Assembly (NCBI GenBank): GCA_032716605.1
Contig: CM064481.1
Span: forward strand, 20,888,811 to 20,952,810
DNA: 64,000 nt
Source: Paralithodes platypus
Taxonomy: Eukaryota; Arthropoda; Malacostraca; Decapoda; Lithodidae
Direction: 5' to 3'
Part shown: one piece after another, positions 54,169 through 64,000 of the stretch
How positions within the stretch are numbered: position 1 is the stretch's first letter
How the letters are laid out: the number at the start of each line of letters is the position of its first letter
Notes under the pieces: generated by a model
Database searches by the model: none
What the model saw: the letters and a program-made list of their open reading frames with translations, nothing else
Told to the model about the DNA's origin: nothing
Program-made: the position numbers and the translations under genes

Positions 54169-54657
54169 TCTGGAGGGTTAAGAGTTGTGTTTCACTATGT
54201 GTTCATAATATAGATGTTTACAAGAAGTAGTGTTATCGATTGATAAGGTAATTTTTGGGTAATTAGTGGGAAGGATGGTTCGGACTGGTCCGAACCATCA
54301 CCACCCTCAACTGTCCGAATGATCCCGAATCTATATACACTCGACCCTCGGTTTAACGGACCTCGATACAACGGATTTCGGATTTAACGGACTCCGTCTG
54401 TAGGCGGACAATCCATCTGGACCGGACCAAATGTCCGGTGCTGGATAATTTGTCCACTAAGTGGCAGGGCGAGTGACTCTTAGGCCTAGGCCTAGGCTAT
54501 AGATACTCACAAAACCTCAACTGAGCTGCTTCGATAACTAGAATATCCCAGGTATATTTAATAAACGTATATTAACCAAGTAATCTTGACCAAACCGATT
54601 CATATCTCTTGTGTAATGCTTTGTTTACACTTTACTGGTCTGACGAACGATCCGCGA

Positions 54658-54676
54658 CACACACACACACACACAG
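54658..54676. repeat. AC microsatellite in palindrome arm
   Basis: Its complement, a GT run, sits at 54967-54983 in the opposite arm. Confidence 0.85.
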
Positions 54677-55535
54677 TGACCACGGGTCCAAAACTACTTT
54701 TATTATTAGCTAGCCAGGCCAAGAAATGGTCTAACCTAGTTTAGATAATATATCAGGAGGCAAAAATAACTTTTACCTTGTGAACTACTGTACTTTTATT
54801 TATTTTGCTCAATCGAAAAACACTTGATATACAGGTAGAACATTCTAGTTTTCACCATTCACAAAGTAAAAGTTATTTTTGCCTCCTGATATATTATCTA
54901 AGCTAGGTTAGACCATTTCTTGGTCTGGCTAGCTAATATTAAAAGTAGTTTTGTACCCGTAGTCACTGTGTGTGTGTGTGTGTCTCGTTCGTCAGACCAG
55001 TGAAGTGTAAACAAAGCATTACAGAAGAGATATGAATCGGTTTGGTGGGAAAGCCGCTCGAACCACGGTCCACGACGGATGTGTTCTTTGCCTTGTGCCA
55101 GGTGATATCCCTCTGGCGAGTTTAGGGCTTGGCCAGAGGTGTAAGCTCAGTGGAGTGGGCTAGTGACATGCGGTTCTGGATTAAGTTTGCTTCGCTTATG
55201 GACTTGGACAATTGTGTACTTAGCTGGTCGGCAGCTTGCCGGTAGCCTAGCCGAGCTCGGTGTGTGTGGGGCTGTGGACGGTGGGGTGTAGTGCAACTGT
55301 GCGACAATTGGAGTGACTCCTATTACGGTCTTGGTGGTGTAGCTGCCCAGTGTATCCCCCAGGCAAGCTGGTGACTTGGCTTGGGGTTGCTAGCACTGTG
55401 GGGTGTGCGGCGGTTAGTGTTGTGAAGTGTTATGTGTTGGGCCTGTGGGCGCCTCCACTGACATGGTGGGGACACCTTTGGTGGAGGGAGCTGGCCCGGG
55501 TGACCCCCCCCCCCCCCCCTGGTGTTCCGGAACAT

Positions 55536-57131
55536 ATGGAATCCCAACATCCCCAGGGATCCAAACGTGGAAGTGAGACCCTAGACCGTCCGGATGGTGG
55601 TGATAGCCTGTCGGATGGGAGCGCACAGAAACTGGCACGGTCGGAAAGCAGTTCCAAGTAGCCATTGGAGTTCATTCGCCCAGATGAAGTGTTGGTGGAT
55701 AATCCATCGCTGGTAACGTACATTATTACTCATGATCCTATGTCCATTGAGCCTGTTTTTAATGCGCCTTCCAAGATTACCCGTGCCATCAATGATTCAG
55801 TGTTTGCCAAATATGTTCGGGCAGGTGATACGCGGGTATTAGGCCGTGGTACTGCAGTCTGTATCTCCATTGCACGTCAGCTGGTGTGTTCGTTGGGGGA
55901 GTCCCCGGTCAACATGGTTAAATTCGGGGATTAGACCGTCAGATGCCGGATTTCAATCTCACCTGAAGATCCAGCATACTCCTGGGGGAAGATCGGTCCT
56001 GTAAGCAGTGCAGTTTCTGATGTGGACATATTGCAGGGTTCACGTGCTTTAGAAGGTGACCCGATGTCGTTGGAGGAGGTGACTCGGCTTATGAAACGAA
56101 ACGACGACGGTTCCCGGTCGGCCTCTAATGTGGTCTGTCTGAGGTTTACGGGGCCACTGCCGAAGAAGCTTCTACTGGGTCATGTCTGCTACTCAGTCGA
56201 GCCGTACCACTTTCGCATGTTGAGATGCTATAAATACCATCTATTTGGTCACAGCTCCCTATCCTGCAGAAATAAGGTGCGCTGTGAGACATGTAGTCGT
56301 TTTCATCCGAAACGGTCTGGTGAGGGGACCTGTTCGAATGCGCCGAAGTGCTTTTTCTGCAATGGTCAGCATAAGGTGTCAGCGTCTTCATGCTTGGTCT
56401 ATCGTCAAGCATTGCAGAAACACGAGGAATACCGGGAGGGGGAAGTGACCCTCGTAGCACACAATCAGTTTCTTCGATCTCTTAACCCTCGCAAGCGTTC
56501 CGGCCCATCCCCTGCAGCTACTGCGGTAGGATCTGGCCCCTCCACTCCCCATCGGTCATCTCGGGAGGTGAGGGGTGATCTGTCCTACGCCTCTGTCGCC
56601 TCTCCAAATCGATTCGCCCCCCTTCCGGATCAGATGGATGAAGTGGTGCCATCACAGGATGTTGATGATGTCGATGCCCCAGGTGTCCGTCGTGTGTTGG
56701 GAGTGTCGCGACTGCCGACTTCTTCCGCGAGTGTGATATTTCATCGTCCAGCCACGCCGCCCTCTCCTCGTCCACGCTTCGTAGCTGATGCCCCTCATCG
56801 TGACGTTCTCAGTGGATCTTGTGGAGTACCGGTACCCGGGACCCGCGACAATGGTTCCCTGGCGACAGCTACGGCCTCTCGACCGAGTATGCCCGGAGTC
56901 CCGCGGCGTGCACCTGGGGCACGTCCATCTCCGGCCTCCAATAAGGGTGTCTCTCCTGAGGGGCTCTCGTCATCTTCACCTTCCTCTGACGCCTCCCCGC
57001 GGATACCTACCCTAGAATCATTTGGCCTCATTCTCTCGGAGTTATGGGATCTCATACAGGAGGGGCTCTCTTTTAAGGATATTTGTTTACGGATGTTGCA
57101 TAGATTGTTCTCGCTCCTCATGTTGCCATAA
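55536..57131 (+). pseudogene. LINE-C ORF1, gag-like protein with zinc knuckles
   Basis: Start near 55536 (MESQHPQGSKRGSE), a TAG at 55659, then FIRPDEVLVDNPSLVTYIIT to a frameshift near 55930. From 56022: SNVVCLRFTGPLPKKLLLGH, then CCHC-type knuckles (CYKYHLFGHSSLSC, CETCSRFHPKRSGEGTC, CFFCNGQHKVSASSC), then a Pro/Ser-rich tail. Its TAA (57129-57131) overlaps ORF2's ATG (57131-57133) as TAATG. It would bind element RNA. Confidence 0.85.
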
Positions 57132-57892
57132 TGGCGCCGACTACTGAAAGGCGGCTGATTTTATGGAATGCTCGCTCATTGTGCCGCAAGACTCACGATG
57201 TACGCCATCTGATTGAGAGAGAATTCCCTTTTCTTGTGGGAATATGTGAATCCTGGATGACGGATAAATTAACGCTCCGGTTCCCTGGTTTTACCATGTA
57301 CCGGGCTGACAGGGGTACTAGAGGTGGGGGTTTAGTTCTATCTGTCTCTGACAAAATTCCCAGCAAGGAAATCTCCCTGCGGGGTTATGGAGGTGGCGTA
57401 ATGGAGGTCATAGCTGTATCCATCGCCATTGACAATGGTTGGGCCTCGGTGCTCCTATGCTACAACCCTTGTTGCCATGTTACGACGGGCGAATTCGAAC
57501 ACTACTTCAGCCAGCTGCCCTCACCTCGTCTTGTGATTGGCGACTTCAACGCTCGTCATGAATATTGGGATCCGGCTGTTGGCCGTGCCTCCGCTAACCA
57601 GTCCGGCGCATCCCTCTTCAGTGCTCTATTGGGCGGCAGTACCCTCAGCCTCCTCACGACCCCTGGACTGCCCACTCGTATAGACCCCCGCACTGCTGCT
57701 CCCTCAACCTTGGATCTGTGTCTTGGAGATGGCATTTTTCAGGGAGCGGAATTTCGGGTGGGGCCCTATATGGGCAGTGACCATCTCCCTGTTGTGATGA
57801 CTGTTCCAGGTTTGGCTATTAACCCAGGAACTGCGGGGAGACTCTTAAGAGTTCCCCCGGCGGACTGCGGGGAGACTCTTATGAGTGAGTGA
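57131..57892 (+). CDS. LINE-C ORF2, APE-type endonuclease
   Basis: ATG at 57131 within TAATG. Residues: LILWNARSLCRK (Asn), LVGICESWMTDK (Glu), RLVIGDFNARHEYW (Asp/Asn), STLDLCLGDG and YMGSDHLPVVMT (SDH). All catalytic motifs are intact. The frame is then cut at about 57892 by an insertion beginning with A and T runs. Confidence 0.9.
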   Translation: MAPTTERRLILWNARSLCRKTHDVRHLIEREFPFLVGICESWMTDKLTLRFPGFTMYRADRGTRGGGLVLSVSDKIPSKEISLRGYGGGVMEVIAVSIAIDNGWASVLLCYNPCCHVTTGEFEHYFSQLPSPRLVIGDFNARHEYWDPAVGRASANQSGASLFSALLGGSTLSLLTTPGLPTRIDPRTAAPSTLDLCLGDGIFQGAEFRVGPYMGSDHLPVVMTVPGLAINPGTAGRLLRVPPADCGETLMSE

Positions 57893-57918
57893 AAAAAAAA
57901 AAAAACTTTTGACATCGA

Positions 57919-58423
57919 ATTTTTTTTTTTTTTTTTATTTATTTTTTTTTTTGGCCCCTGGGCCATGCAAAATCTCAGTCCTCTACCTCCCCTCCTTCCC
58001 CACTTTCCTCCTCTCCTTCAGTTATCACCTATTTTCCCTGTTATTCCCTTATTCTGAGGTATATTTTCGTGCTAACATTAGCGAGTTGCAAGCAGGGTGT
58101 TGTCATCACTGATGGCAAGCGAGTGCAAGAGAGAGAGAGAGAGTATCGATCGACTGTGTCTCAGTGGCCTTGGGGGAAATTGGCGGGAAAGCAGATTGCC
58201 TCACCCATACATTATACAACTCGCGGGCTATATCTCCGATTTTGACCATCCAAACGCTGTTTTCACTCGTTTTATTGTTGTTTCAGGTTAATACCTTTAT
58301 AATCAACCCATAATAGGCGCATATGGATAAGTATTAATGCTATTAATGGCACAATGAATATTTTAGTGACGGAAACACCTCAAATACGTCAGCACAGGGG
58401 GACGTTTCCAATTACCCCCATGC
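57919..58423 (-). mobile_element. SINE-like or nonautonomous repeat with poly(A)-like tail (inverted)
   Basis: It starts, in plus orientation, with T-rich tracts (57919-57952) that would be an A-rich tail on the minus strand. The body matches the reverse complement of 63440-63662 (GGCCATGCAAAAT, CCTATTTTCCCTGTTATTCC) and, further on, of 48760-48990. It lies between LINE-C endonuclease and LINE-B3. Confidence 0.65.
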
Positions 58424-59683
58424 CTTCTTTGCCTTCTTACGCATCAAATCAACCAAGCTACAGACCAACATGGTGAAACACATACAATAGCACTGGATAT
58501 ATCAAAGGCATTTGATAGAGTCTGGCATCAATCCTTATTGTCGAAGATGTCACACTACGGCCTTGCATCATTAGTTCCACTAATTTCTTCTTATCTTCAT
58601 AACAGAAAAATACGTGTAATGGTAGATGGCCTTTATTCTCAATTTCACTCAATAAATGCTGGTGTTCCCCAGGGATCAGTTTTGGCCCCAACTCTGTTCC
58701 TCATTCATATCAATGATCTCATATCTACCACTCATAATCCAATACATTCCTACGCAGATGACTCAACACTCCACAGTTCCTTCACATTTACCAATTCTTT
58801 CACCCAACCCGATCTTATAAATTCAAAAATAAACACTGCAATTTCTCTGAACCAGGACCTTTCTAGAATTAATGAATGGGGACAAGAGAATCTAGTTTCC
58901 TTTAATGCACAGAAAACCAAGTACATTCAATTTTCTAACCGACAGAATCTCACTGACTCCCATATATTTTTTAATGATGTAAATATTCCCACTTCCCCTA
59001 GTATTGACATTCTCGGTGTAACATTAACTACTAACTTGAGCTGGACACATTATGTTAGAAGCATTGCTAAGAATGCCTCTAAAAAACTGGGACTCCTGTA
59101 CAGAGTTCGAGAATTCTTCACTGACGAGCAGTTGGCCGTAATATATAAAAGTCATGTGCGCTCTCAGATGGATTACTGTTCACCTCTGTGGGGTGGAAGT
59201 GGAGTGGTTGCATTGAGGCAGTTGGACAAAATTCAAAATAAAGCTATTAGATTAATCAATAACCCTGCAATCACACAGGACCTTCCTACATTAGCCATAC
59301 GAAGAAACGTTGCATCCCTTGCATTATTCTACAGATATTTTCACAGCAATTGTTCCGAGGAACTTGCTTCAATTGTGCCGCCTCTCCACATCTTTCCCCG
59401 TAGAACTAGGGCAGCTGAGAGCGCCCATGAATTTACACTTTCTCCTCCACAATGCAGAACTTCTGCTTATCAGAATTCATTTATCCCCAGAGCTACTACT
59501 CTTTGGAATTCACTTCCCTCGAATTGCTTTCCACAAACTTACAATCAACAAATGTTTAAATCCAGTTGTTACAAACATTTTATGAATGGAGGATGCCTTT
59601 AGGCACATGGACCTTTTTGTTTTATCTGTGTTTTTCCTTCCTCCGTTCATTGTCTCTTAAAAAAAAAAAAAAAAAAAAAAAAA
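58424..59683 (+). mobile_element. LINE-B copy 3, 5'-truncated, inside LINE-C
   Basis: It starts at CTTTGCCTTCTTACGC (equivalent to copy 1 position 10309) and ends with poly(A) 59659-59683. It splits LINE-C between endonuclease and RT linker. Confidence 0.92.
58436..59602 (+). CDS. LINE-B3 reverse transcriptase, C-terminal 355+ codons, open
   Basis: The least damaged copy of the family: DISKAFDRVWHQSL (motif A), NAGVPQGSVLAPTLFLIHIN (B), HSYADDSTLHSS (C), then IDILGVTLTTNLSWTHY, RSQMDYCSPLWGGSGVV and TTLWNSLPSNCF to a stop at 59600. The endonuclease and RT fingers are missing, so it is a fragment. Confidence 0.9.
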   Translation, partial: LTHQINQATDQHGETHTIALDISKAFDRVWHQSLLSKMSHYGLASLVPLISSYLHNRKIRVMVDGLYSQFHSINAGVPQGSVLAPTLFLIHINDLISTTHNPIHSYADDSTLHSSFTFTNSFTQPDLINSKINTAISLNQDLSRINEWGQENLVSFNAQKTKYIQFSNRQNLTDSHIFFNDVNIPTSPSIDILGVTLTTNLSWTHYVRSIAKNASKKLGLLYRVREFFTDEQLAVIYKSHVRSQMDYCSPLWGGSGVVALRQLDKIQNKAIRLINNPAITQDLPTLAIRRNVASLALFYRYFHSNCSEELASIVPPLHIFPRRTRAAESAHEFTLSPPQCRTSAYQNSFIPRATTLWNSLPSNCFPQTYNQQMFKSSCYKHFMNGGCL

Positions 59684-61930
59684 TGCGCACTTCAGAGGTT
59701 AAGGACACTATTAAGGCTCGTCCTCGCTGGGCTTTCAGGGACGATGGCTGGAGGACTTATGCCGTTAGCCTGCCCCATTATGATGACTCGGCCGCAGATT
59801 CCCTGGGGACGTATCGGAGTGTCTGGTCGAGGCTGCGGAGAACGCTTTCAAGAGGACTGGGACAACTCATTCCTCCCGCCCGTCGGTGCCCTGGTGGACC
59901 CCGGAGTGCGCAGCGGCAGTGATTGCTCGTCGGCGTGCTTGGAGGGAATGGAGTAGGTGTCCTGGTAATGAGTTGAAGCGGGCCTTCCGGAAGGCAGATG
60001 CTATCTGTACCAGGGTACTGCTGGCGGCGAAGAGAGCTGCGTGGGGGGTTCACTGCACTGGATTAAAGTTTGCGGGGTCCTGTAAGAAAGCTTGGGGTTT
60101 TGTAAGGAAAATGAACGGAAAGCGGGTCAATACGTCCTTCCTGTTATCGGTCAATGACAGTCTTATATGCGACCCCCAAGACCAGGCTGAGTCATTGGCG
60201 ACTTTCTTTTCCGAGAAGTTTGGTCGGCCTGTTCCCCTGCTGGCGGAAGATCATCTTGAAACGTCGATCTCCTTCCACACTGAATCTCCGCCTCCTGCAG
60301 ACCTAGCTCGTCCATTGACCCAGGCTGAATTTCAACGTGCCCTGGCCAGCCTTCCGAAGGGTAAAGCGATGGGGCCTGATGACGTGGCGAACGAGATGCT
60401 CACTCATATGTCCCAAGAAGCTCAAGCCTCCTACTTGCTTTATATAACTTGAGCTGGTGTTCGGGCATTTTTCCGGCACCTTGGAAACGTGCTCTACTCC
60501 TCCCGTTCCCCAAACCTGGTAAAGGCCCAACACTCCTGTCATCCAGATGGGGTATCTGCCTCCTCTCTGTGGTAGGCAAGCTCATGGAGAAAATAGTTCT
60601 TGCTCGGATGTCTTGGTGGTTTGAGTACAACAATTTACTGTCCGATGACCTCGGGGGATTCAGGCCGGGTCGTGGTACAATTGACGTGTTGCTCCGGTTT
60701 GAGCATCTCGTCCAGGATGCGTACCATAAAAAGAAGGTACTCCTGGTGGCATTTATTGATGTCGCGGGGGCGTTTGATGCTGCCTCACACACTGGGATAC
60801 TGTACAAACTGGGTGAACTAGGGGTGAGAGGACAAGTGCTCGCCTGGTTCTGCAGCTTCTTAATGGGCCGGACTTTCTCAGTCTCCGTGGGGACAGCACG
60901 CTCGCAGCAGTTTCCAGTACATTGTGGGGTCCTTCAGGGATCGGGCCTCAGTGCTTTTCTGTATAATGCCCTCATGTCTGACTACCCTCGGTCCCCCTCA
61001 ACATCCACACTGGTATATGCTGACGACATCACCCTCGTCTGTTGGGCAGACACCCTCCCTCAGGCACAGGACTTACTACAGGCAGCGGTTAACTCCTTCA
61101 ATGACTGGGCGCATCGTTGGGGTCTCAGTCTCAATCCCCAGAAGAGTGCTCTCATGTGCTTTACTCTGAAGACAATACTCCCTGGCGTACCAAGTGTGTC
61201 CTTAGGTGGGGCACAGATGCCATACCGTACCAGGCACAAATTCCTTGGGATGTGGTTGGACGGGCCTGTCCTTACTTGGCGTCCGCACATTGAATATCTA
61301 CGGACGTCCTGCTTGAAGCGCCTGGATCTGATGAAAAGTATTGCCGGGTCTCGGTGGGGGACTTCCAGGGATGATTTGCTGCGATTTTATGAATCGTTCG
61401 TCAGGAGTAAGATCAGGTATGGCAGTGCCGTCTACGGATCAGCGTCAGCATCGGTCCTGGGCCGGCTGGACGTCGTGCACAACACGGCGCTTCGCATCGC
61501 AATGGGTGCGTTCTGCTCTTCCCCTACTATATCCCTCCAGGCGGACTCAGGCCTGCTGCCCCTTTCCTGGGATAGGATCTACCAAGACTGTAAGTGGATG
61601 ATGAGGGTAGCTCAATTCCCGGTGTCCCATCCCCTTGCAGTCCTCCATGCCGAGTCCGGGGTGGCATCTGAGGCCCCACGCTGGCCAGTGCACCGTCGAC
61701 AACCCTTCCTCGTACGGACTCCAACACTACCGGCGGCTGCACGTACCTGCCCCTCGCCTGTCCCCCATACCCATGTTGTCGCCTGTGCCTCCATGGATGG
61801 ACCTCTCGTCGCACTTACGCCTTACCTTTGCCGACAACTTCAAGAAGGACCGGGACTCGGCGATGGCACGAACCCTCTTTGCGGAAATGAGTGGCACCAA
61901 ATACAACGGACATTTTCGCATATACACTGA
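59684..61930 (+). pseudogene. LINE-C ORF2, linker and reverse transcriptase
   Basis: Three frames: 59690-59890 (WAFRDDGWRTYAVSLPHYDD), 59886-60452 (PWWTPECAAAVIARRRAWRE, KGKAMGPDDVANEML) and 60449-61930 (GLGGFRPG-type DDLGGFRPGRGTIDVLLRF, VAFIDVAGAFDAASHTGIL motif A, CGVLQGSGLSAFLYNALMSD motif B, LVYADDITLVCW motif C, thumb SKIRYGSAVYGSAS). Frameshifts near 59885, 60445 and 61640. Confidence 0.88.
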
Positions 61931-62789
61931 TGGCTCGCTCGTCCTGCCCTCCGCTACTGCGGCGGTCTTTTACGAGGATCTGTCTCTTTGCCAGACCTGG
62001 AGGCTGTCTGGCCGCCATCCAATACTAGCGGCGGAATTGTTTGCGATATATCGAGCATTGGTGTTTGTCATGACTAACCTACGTCCCCAACCTGTCGTCA
62101 TATACACAGACTCGCTGTCATCATTGCATCTCCTCAACTCGCCTCGACCTTCCTCCTACGCTTCCCTGGTATTTCGGATTAAAGGTCTCATACTCCGATG
62201 TATCGATCCCCCTTGGATGGTGATCCTGCAGTGGGTGCCTTCACATACAGGGATCAGTGGTAATGTCGTGGCGGACCAAGCTGCCTCAATGGCGCACTCC
62301 TCAGCTGTGGTGGAGCCCCTACAGGAAGACCTGCGCACCCATGCATCTACAGTCCGCCTAGCCTGCCGCCACTTGTGGGATGTTGAACTCCGCCTCGCAC
62401 TACAGGCAACGACACTTGGGACTTATCGGGAGGACTCGGCGATTCAACCTTGGGTCAGACACCCCCTTCGCCCATATGATGTCGCTCTCACGAGGATCCG
62501 CATTGGCCACACGGCACTCTCTGCCCATCTCCACCGTCTGAACATCATCGGTAGTCCTAATTGCAGGTGGTGCTCTCGGCCTGAGACGATCGTCCATGTC
62601 ATCGTCCACTGCCCGCGCTTTTACTCCCACCCCCTGCTCCTCCGGGAACGTCTTCGTCATCTGGGGATCCGTGAATTATTGCTTCCGACCATCCTTGGAG
62701 GCAGGGGCCTCACCGAGGGAGTACGGGTGCGGGCCGTCCGGCTGGTCTGCGCCTATCTGAAGACGACCGGCCTAGTGAATTGCATGTGA
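61635..62789 (+). pseudogene. LINE-C RNase H and C-terminal zinc region
   Basis: Continues ORF2 one frame over: FRIYTDGSLVLPSA (Asp), ILAAELFAIYRAL (Glu), VVIYTDSLSSLHLL (Asp), QWVPSHTGISGNVVADQAAS (His, Asp), then a CCHC-like end (CRWCSRPETIVHVIVHC). Stop at 62787. The domain is intact; only the frame junction with RT is broken. Confidence 0.9.
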
Positions 62790-63409
62790 AGACTGTACTG
62801 CCACACGGGAGACAGGGCAATTAACGGACGGGATTCTTCGTCTGATCGCCCTTAAAAGCCACCAAGAACCAAGAACCAAGAATCGGTTTGGTCAATATAC
62901 GTTTATTATATACACCTGGGATATTCTCGCTATCCAAGCAGCTCAGTTGAGGTTTTGTGAGTATCTATAGCCTAGGCCTAGGCCTATTAATAGATTCCTG
63001 GCCCCCTTATATGAATACAATACCCAGCAATGGACTTTTTCATGCAACGGACTAGTAACGGTCCCATTTAGTCCGTTAAATCGAGGTTCGAGTGTAGTTA
63101 ATCGATGGGTAGGCTACGCTCAACGTTCACACAAGCGACTTCAGAATTTGTTATTTATGGCAATATCTTTGGCATACAACATAGTTTCACCATAATAATG
63201 CATATTTCGCTGGTTGACATATTCATGGAGGTAGAGCTTACGATATAAAGTGAAAATATTACATAGGAAGTGCAAAAAAACATAAAATCGGACCTGCATT
63301 AAAAAGTGTAGCTGATGTAGGAACTAAATCACGCGTTATGAAAGTAGACAAACTCTCGCAGTTTCACGCAAAATCTCGGGGCCTTAGGTCCCATACGTTT
63401 CTCAGGAAA

Positions 63410-63662
63410 TGCACTGTCTGAACCATCACCGCTCTCCCCTACTGTTGTGTTGTTCCCTCTCTTTCTCTCTTTCACTCGCTGTGTAGCACATACAAGCACA
63501 GCTTGCTTATGAATCGCTATTGATAACACAAAAATTTATCGACGAATAAGGGAATAAGAGAGAGAATAGGTGATAATTGAAGGGGGGGGGGAAAGGAGGG
63601 GATGTGGAGGAGTGATATTTGGCATGGCCAAGGGGCAATAATAAAAAAAATAAAATAAATTG
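63410..63662 (+). repeat. dispersed repeat related to 57919-58150 (opposite orientation)
   Basis: GGTGATAATTGAAGG, GGCATGGCCAAGGGGC and an A-rich end (63641-63660) match the inverted 57919-58150 copy. AACCATCACCGCTCTCCCCT (63420-63439) is shared, inverted, with 49033-49052. Confidence 0.7.
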
Positions 63663-64000
63663 ATACTGGGCTAAGGCACATTTTTGAGAGCTTTTTGGCT
63701 TAAGCCTGGCTTCCCCCTTTGGCTTAAGCAAGAGCAGCCGCGCAAAAATGGTTTGGCTCGACTTCGACCACAAGTCACGTGACATAAACACAAACACTGA
63801 AAATGGCGGAACAACAAGACGACCTAGTGGTCTGGTCTGGTGCCGTTGTAAAGGTTTTTCCCTCAATTGTTCGGGGAGATCACCTTTTCAACGGCCCCCC
63901 CATATTAGTTATTGATTAAGCTTTTGATAATTTACTGATATTTCAACTTCTTTTGTCTTTTTGTCCAAATTTATGTCTATTTCCTGTTTTATTATTCTCT
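63663..64000. other. unassigned sequence at window end
   Basis: AT-rich with GGCTTAAGC repeats near 63695 and 63720. No feature recognised. Confidence 0.3.

Larger units (their letters stand above)
49951..54177 (-). mobile_element. complete piggyBac element with TTAA target duplication
   Basis: TTAA at 49947-49950 and 54178-54181. Inverted ends CCCTCCAGCCCCGG (left) and CCCTCCAGACCCGG (right, inverted) match at 13 of 14. Encodes a minus-strand piggyBac transposase. 4227 bases. TTAA targeting and CCC-type ends are diagnostic of the superfamily. Confidence 0.93.
55047..62880 (+). mobile_element. LINE-C: full-length I-type LINE with RNase H, 12-base target duplication
   Basis: AATCGGTTTGGT at 55035-55046 and 62881-62892 flank the element. 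Order: 5' leader, ORF1 with zinc knuckles, ORF2 endonuclease, (foreign insertions 57893-59683), RT, RNase H, 3' tail of ACCAAGA units (62861-62880). An RNase H after RT and CCHC knuckles in ORF1 fit the I group of LINEs. Confidence 0.9.
54338..63094. mobile_element. palindromic TA-flanked nonautonomous element, split by LINE-C
   Basis: Ends CACTCGACCCTCGGTTTAAC (left) and inverted CACTCGAACCTCGATTTAAC (right), flanked by TA (54336-54337, 63095-63096). The left arm (54338-54805) is complementary to 54838-55046 continued at 62893-63094, including CCTAGGCCTAGGC, the AC/GT repeats and GTTAGACCATTTCTTGG. About 920 bases before the LINE. No transposase. The ends are of pogo/Tigger type. Confidence 0.88.

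Noticed and set aside
55502..55520. C run in LINE-C leader as a regulatory element
   Set aside because: A simple homopolymer with no support beyond composition.
1..64000. Endogenous viral elements
   Set aside because: No capsid, envelope or viral polymerase signature was seen; all polymerases group with DIRS or LINE retrotransposons.

Overview
The window looks like repeat-dominated intergenic or heterochromatic DNA from an animal genome. The mix is animal-type: two DIRS families, several LINE clades, a piggyBac element, palindromic TA-flanked elements, a tRNA-derived SINE and long AT/GT/ACTT microsatellites. DIRS elements are known to be frequent in decapod crustaceans, so a decapod is my best guess; that is inference only. 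There are no operons, no prokaryotic signals and no rRNA. The only possible host gene is an intronless C2H2 zinc-finger reading frame at 41.2-42.5 kb, and it is damaged.

Layout. (1) 1-5388: 5' half of a minus-strand DIRS element (family 2, copy D3), cut by the window edge. (2) 5389 to about 6.87 kb: gag remnant of another DIRS element (D4). (3) About 6.9-20.87 kb: a three-level nest. A plus-strand LINE (LINE-A) is split inside its endonuclease by a full-length minus-strand DIRS element (D1, 7881-18622), whose tyrosine-recombinase gene is split by a second plus-strand LINE (LINE-B1). (4) 20.9-23.65 kb: diverged tandem repeats and TA-flanked transposon remnants, including a long palindromic one. 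(5) 23776-34987: second full-length minus-strand DIRS element (D2, family 2), itself split by LINE-B2. (6) 35.0-39.2 kb: minus-strand LINE-E split by a 5'-truncated CR1-like LINE (CR1-1), with a piggyBac-type end at one side. (7) 39.24-40.14 kb: TA-flanked nonautonomous element. (8) 40.97-41.21 kb: tRNA-derived SINE abutting the zinc-finger frame. (9) 42.7-48.37 kb: a longer CR1-like LINE (CR1-2) with ORF1, endonuclease and reverse transcriptase, split by a 1.5 kb LTR-like insertion. (10) 49951-54177: complete piggyBac element with TTAA duplication and a decayed transposase. (11) 54338-63094: palindromic TA-flanked element split by an I-type LINE with RNase H (LINE-C), itself split by a SINE-like repeat and LINE-B3. 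(12) 63.1-64.0 kb: repeat remnants.

Most notable are the two DIRS elements. Both keep inverted terminal repeats plus an internal complementary region that joins the reverse complements of the two outer ends, the signature of the DIRS circular intermediate. In both, the tyrosine-recombinase frame stays open through essentially the whole reverse transcriptase/RNase H region in the same relative phase. Their gag proteins share an N-terminal Cys/His motif. Family 2 also carries many short palindromes built on GCTCYRGAGC in its long leader and terminal repeats. Almost every coding region is broken by frameshifts, stops or insertions, but near-identical LINE-B and CR1 copies point to recent activity.
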